Assembly: GCA_035606175.1 (NCBI GenBank)
Contig: DATNFW010000018.1
Coordinates: 1 to 44,026, forward strand
Direction of reading: 5' to 3'
DNA: 44,026 bases
Origin: JASHUC01 sp035606175
Lineage (GTDB): Bacteria > Pseudomonadota > Gammaproteobacteria > Steroidobacterales > Steroidobacteraceae
Notes under the pieces: model-generated
Told to the model about the DNA's origin: nothing
Database searches by the model: none
The model's input: the letters and a program-made list of their open reading frames with translations, nothing else
Translations under genes and position numbers: made by a program
Part shown: piece after piece, positions 41,698-44,026 of the stretch
How positions within the stretch are numbered: position 1 is the stretch's first letter
Layout of the letters: each line of letters opens with the position of its first letter

Positions 41698-41907
41698 GTG
41701 GAACGGTTACTGTTGTTATGGGATGAGCTCGATGACCTGGCCGGCGCTTGCCGCCATGTCGCCGTTTCCACGGCGGACGAGGTCGCGAGCCTCGCCGTCC
41801 CGCTCACCGCCTTCGCCTCAACGCTCGGTGCAGGACTGATCACATTCGGCTGGCACGTCCACTCGGCGCTGATCGGCGGCATCTCGAGCACCTACTGGAT
41901 GTTCTGA
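41698..41907 (+). CDS. Small protein with membrane-helix-like segment
   Basis: 69 residues from the GTG at 41698 (a second in-frame GTG at 41689 would add three). The N-terminus VERLLLLWDELDDLAGACRH recalls small uncharacterised gammaproteobacterial proteins with a WD(E/D)LDDL motif; I recall these only vaguely. Residues about 32-62 (ASLAVPLTAFASTLGAGLITF) could span the membrane. TAGAGT ends seven bases before the GTG at 41698, which would fit a leaderless start. The gene precedes htpG by 100 bases. Coding status is likely but not certain. Confidence 0.5.
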   Translation: MERLLLLWDELDDLAGACRHVAVSTADEVASLAVPLTAFASTLGAGLITFGWHVHSALIGGISSTYWMF

Positions 41908-41945
41908 TCCGCCGACCGGCGGCCGCCGCGATCCGCGCGTCGCGG

Positions 41946-41974
41946 CTTGAAATCCTGCCTTCCGCTCCCCACAT
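41946..41974 (+). promoter_or_regulatory. Sigma-32 heat-shock promoter of htpG
   Basis: CTTGAAA (41946-41952) and CCCCACAT (41967-41974) are separated by 14 bases; the RpoH consensus is CTTGAAA-N(11-16)-CCCCATnT, so the -35 is perfect and the -10 nearly so. The predicted start is about 41981, 27 bases before the htpG ATG. The location before a heat-shock gene makes this a confident call. Confidence 0.85.
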
Positions 41975-42007
41975 GCTCGCTCGGCGCGCGATCGTCGAGG
42001 AGCCCAC

Positions 42008-43936
42008 ATGCCGGACGACACTAAGCAGACCCTGGGTTTTCAGGCAGAGGTTCGTCAGCTGCTGAAGCTGATGATCCACTCCCTCTACAGCCACCGCGAA
42101 ATCTTCCTCCGCGAGCTCATCTCGAACGCTTCGGATGCCAATGACCGGCTGCGCTTTCAGGCCATCGCCGAGCCGCAGCTGCTGGCGGAGGACCCGGAGC
42201 TGCGGGTCTGGGTGGACAGCGATCCCGCGGCGCGGACGGTGTTCGTCCGCGACAACGGCATCGGAATGACCCGGGACGAGGCCGTCGCCCATCTCGGCAC
42301 CATCGCAAAGTCGGGCACGGCGGAGTTCTTTCAGTCCCTCTCGGGAGATCAGCAGAAAGACTCGCAGCTCATCGGCCAGTTCGGCGTCGGTTTCTATTCC
42401 GCGTTCATCGTCGCCGACCGCGTGGAGGTGCTCACGCGCAAGGCGGGCTGTCCCCCCGAGCAAGGGGTGCGCTGGGAATCGCGCGCCGAAGGGGAGTTCA
42501 CGGTCGAGAACGTGGTGCGCGCCGAGCGCGGCACGACGGTCGTTCTGCACTTGAAAGAGGACGCGGCCGAGTTCGCCGACCCGTACCGGCTGCGGGAACT
42601 CATCACGCGCTACTCCGACCACCTCAGTTTCCCGGTGCTGATGCGCAAGATCGAAGGGAAGGACTCCGGCGGCCCGGCCGCCTACGAGCCGGTGAACCAG
42701 GCGAAGGCCCTGTGGACACGGCCCCGCACGGAGATCACCGACGAGGAGTACAAGGAGCTCTACCGGCACGTCGCGCACGATTTCGAGGCTCCGCTCGCCT
42801 GGAGCCACAACCGGGTCGAGGGCAAACGCGAGTACACGAGCCTGCTCTACATCCCGAGCCGCGCGCCGTTCGACCTGTGGCAACGCGATGCCGCCCACGG
42901 ACTGAAACTCTACGTGAAGCGGGTCTTCATCATGGACGATGCGGAGCAGTTCCTGCCGCTGTACCTGCGCTTCGTCAAGGGCATCATCGATTCGAGCGAT
43001 CTTCCGCTCAATGTCTCGCGCGAGCTTCTGCAGCAGGACCCGGAGGTCGACTCGATCAAGAGCGGCCTCACGCGGCGCGTCCTCGAGTTGCTCGCGCGCC
43101 TCGCGAACGAGCACCCGGAGGATTACGCGAAGTTCTGGCGGGAGTTCGGGGCGGTGCTCAAGGAGGGGCTGGCAGAGGACCCGGCGAACCGCGACAAGGT
43201 GTTGCCGCTCCTGCGCTTCGCGAGCACTCGCGAGCCGGACAACGAGCCGCGTGTGAGTCTCGCGCAGTACGTGGCGCGCATGAGTCCCGGACAGGAGCGC
43301 ATTTACTTCCTGATCGCCGACAGTATCGAATCGGCTCGGGCGAGCCCCTACATCGAGCGGCTGAAGGAGCGGGGGGTCGAGGTTCTCCTGCTCGCGGACC
43401 GAATCGACGAGTGGGTCATGCGGCAGGTCGAGGCGTTCGAAGGCAAGCGCTTCAAGGATGCGGCGCGCGGCGATCTCGAGCTCGGCGCTCTCGAGAGCGA
43501 TTCCGACCGCAAGGCCGCGAGCGAGGAGCTCAAAGAGAGCAAGGCCCTGCTGAAGCGCGTCAAGGACGCACTCGGTGAGCGTGTGACGGAGGTGAAGGTG
43601 GCATCGCGCCTGAAGGATTCGCCGGCCTGCCTGGTGCTCGGAGAGGACGATCTCGGTGCATCCCTTCGCAGGATTCTGCAGGCGAGCGGTCAGAAGGCAC
43701 CTCCCGCGAAGCCGGTGCTCGAGCTCAACGTCGCGCACCCCGTCGTCAAGTATCTGGAGGGGCTCCAAGACGAGGGCGAGTTCGGCGAGCTCGCGTTGCT
43801 CCTGTACGATCAGGCGGCGCTCGCCGAGGGTGGCGAGCTCGTCAATCCGGCGGAGTACGTGCAGCGGCTCAACCGGCTGCTGGTGAAACTCGCGGGCGCC
43901 CCGCACAAAGAGGCGGGCAGCTCCTCTGCGGCGTGA
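42008..43936 (+). CDS. htpG: Molecular chaperone HtpG (bacterial Hsp90)
   Basis: 642 residues; GAGGAG lies about six bases before the ATG. Hsp90 is an ATP-driven cytosolic dimeric chaperone. The GHKL ATPase domain has REIFLRELISNASDANDRLRF with the catalytic Glu and Asn, VRDNGIGMTRDEAVAHLGTIAKSG with the nucleotide-binding Asp and GxxG, and LIGQFGVGFYSAFIVAD as the lid hinge. The middle domain (ALWTRPRTEITDEEYKELY, EYTSLLYIPSRAPFDLW, SSDLPLNVSRELLQ) and the C-terminal dimerisation domain follow. Length and order match E. coli HtpG (624). The final Ala/Ser tail is not MEEVD, as expected in bacteria. Expression is likely heat-inducible from the promoter at 41946-41974. Confidence 0.98.
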   Translation: MPDDTKQTLGFQAEVRQLLKLMIHSLYSHREIFLRELISNASDANDRLRFQAIAEPQLLAEDPELRVWVDSDPAARTVFVRDNGIGMTRDEAVAHLGTIAKSGTAEFFQSLSGDQQKDSQLIGQFGVGFYSAFIVADRVEVLTRKAGCPPEQGVRWESRAEGEFTVENVVRAERGTTVVLHLKEDAAEFADPYRLRELITRYSDHLSFPVLMRKIEGKDSGGPAAYEPVNQAKALWTRPRTEITDEEYKELYRHVAHDFEAPLAWSHNRVEGKREYTSLLYIPSRAPFDLWQRDAAHGLKLYVKRVFIMDDAEQFLPLYLRFVKGIIDSSDLPLNVSRELLQQDPEVDSIKSGLTRRVLELLARLANEHPEDYAKFWREFGAVLKEGLAEDPANRDKVLPLLRFASTREPDNEPRVSLAQYVARMSPGQERIYFLIADSIESARASPYIERLKERGVEVLLLADRIDEWVMRQVEAFEGKRFKDAARGDLELGALESDSDRKAASEELKESKALLKRVKDALGERVTEVKVASRLKDSPACLVLGEDDLGASLRRILQASGQKAPPAKPVLELNVAHPVVKYLEGLQDEGEFGELALLLYDQAALAEGGELVNPAEYVQRLNRLLVKLAGAPHKEAGSSSAA

Positions 43937-43951
43937 GCGCGGTGCCGTGCA

Positions 43952-44026
43952 ATGATCGGCCTGCCACGCCTGCAGTCCATCGCGATCGAAGGGCCGGCGG
44001 GCAAACTCGAAGCGCTGCTCGAGGAG
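43952..44026 (+). CDS. Start of a COG2945-type alpha/beta hydrolase, cut by the window end
   Basis: 25 codons remain (MIGLPRLQSIAIEGPAGKLE, then ALLEE). The pattern IEGPAGKLEALLEE is how predicted alpha/beta-superfamily hydrolases of COG2945 begin. It starts 15 bases after htpG and could be read from the same transcript. The identification rests on a short stretch. Confidence 0.55.
   Translation, partial: MIGLPRLQSIAIEGPAGKLEALLEE

Noticed and set aside
41840..43906. Minus-strand open frame of 688 codons across htpG
   Set aside because: Antisense shadow of htpG, which has a promoter, ribosome site and complete domain set on plus.

Overview
The window looks like a chromosomal stretch from a high-GC (roughly two-thirds G+C by eye) proteobacterium, most likely a gammaproteobacterium of the Steroidobacter/Nevskia/Xanthomonas type. 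The main reason is the macromolecular-synthesis block rpsU-yqeY-dnaG-rpoD with tsaD, folB and folK running divergently from it. The sigma-70-like and sigma-32-like promoters and the RpoD, HtpG, Cca and TsaD sequences fit the same group. No rRNA, tRNA, CRISPR array, insertion sequence or prophage gene was recognised. The only mobile element seen is an intein.

Layout. 1-4.3 kb: an RND efflux permease cut by the window edge and a secreted esterase, both on the minus strand. 4.3-12 kb: one SnoaL-like gene on plus, then seven collinear minus-strand genes. Read 5' to 3' these are a membrane-anchored winged-helix regulator, a siderophore-interacting flavoreductase, a 2-oxoglutarate/Fe(II) oxygenase, an apparently exported AlgH/YqgE protein, a gamma-glutamylcyclotransferase-like protein, a lipoprotein PQQ alcohol dehydrogenase with a cytochrome c tail, and a secreted protein with a Gly/Asn-rich tail. 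12-15.7 kb: two paralogous four-helix membrane proteins (DUF6644-like), a Rossmann NAD(P)-binding protein, an SDR dehydrogenase, a VOC-fold protein and a DUF4404-type protein. 15.7-20.7 kb: rpoD, dnaG, yqeY and rpsU. 20.8-24 kb: tsaD, folB, folK and a MidA-family methyltransferase. 24-28.5 kb: cca, a lipoprotein metallopeptidase, an NDUFA9-like protein and a DegQ/DegS-like protease. 28.5-33.2 kb: a split adenosylcobalamin-dependent ribonucleotide reductase (NrdJa with an intein, plus NrdJb) behind a near-consensus NrdR box. 33.4-44 kb: methylmalonate-semialdehyde dehydrogenase, an MltD-type lytic transglycosylase, a small lipoprotein, an L,D-transpeptidase, PpnN, a small protein, an orphan ParA ATPase, another small protein, HtpG behind a sigma-32-type promoter, and the start of an alpha/beta hydrolase.

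How the genes work together. The centre of the window is housekeeping: replication priming, transcription initiation, tRNA maturation and modification, folate synthesis and dNTP supply. The class II reductase needs no oxygen and makes dNTPs with B12. Its catalytic thiyl cysteine becomes available only after a 376-residue intein is spliced out, and its C-terminal redox tail sits on a separate polypeptide. The accessory block at 4.9-12 kb combines a membrane-spanning regulator, iron-linked redox enzymes and a periplasmic PQQ dehydrogenase. It is the least explained part of the window.
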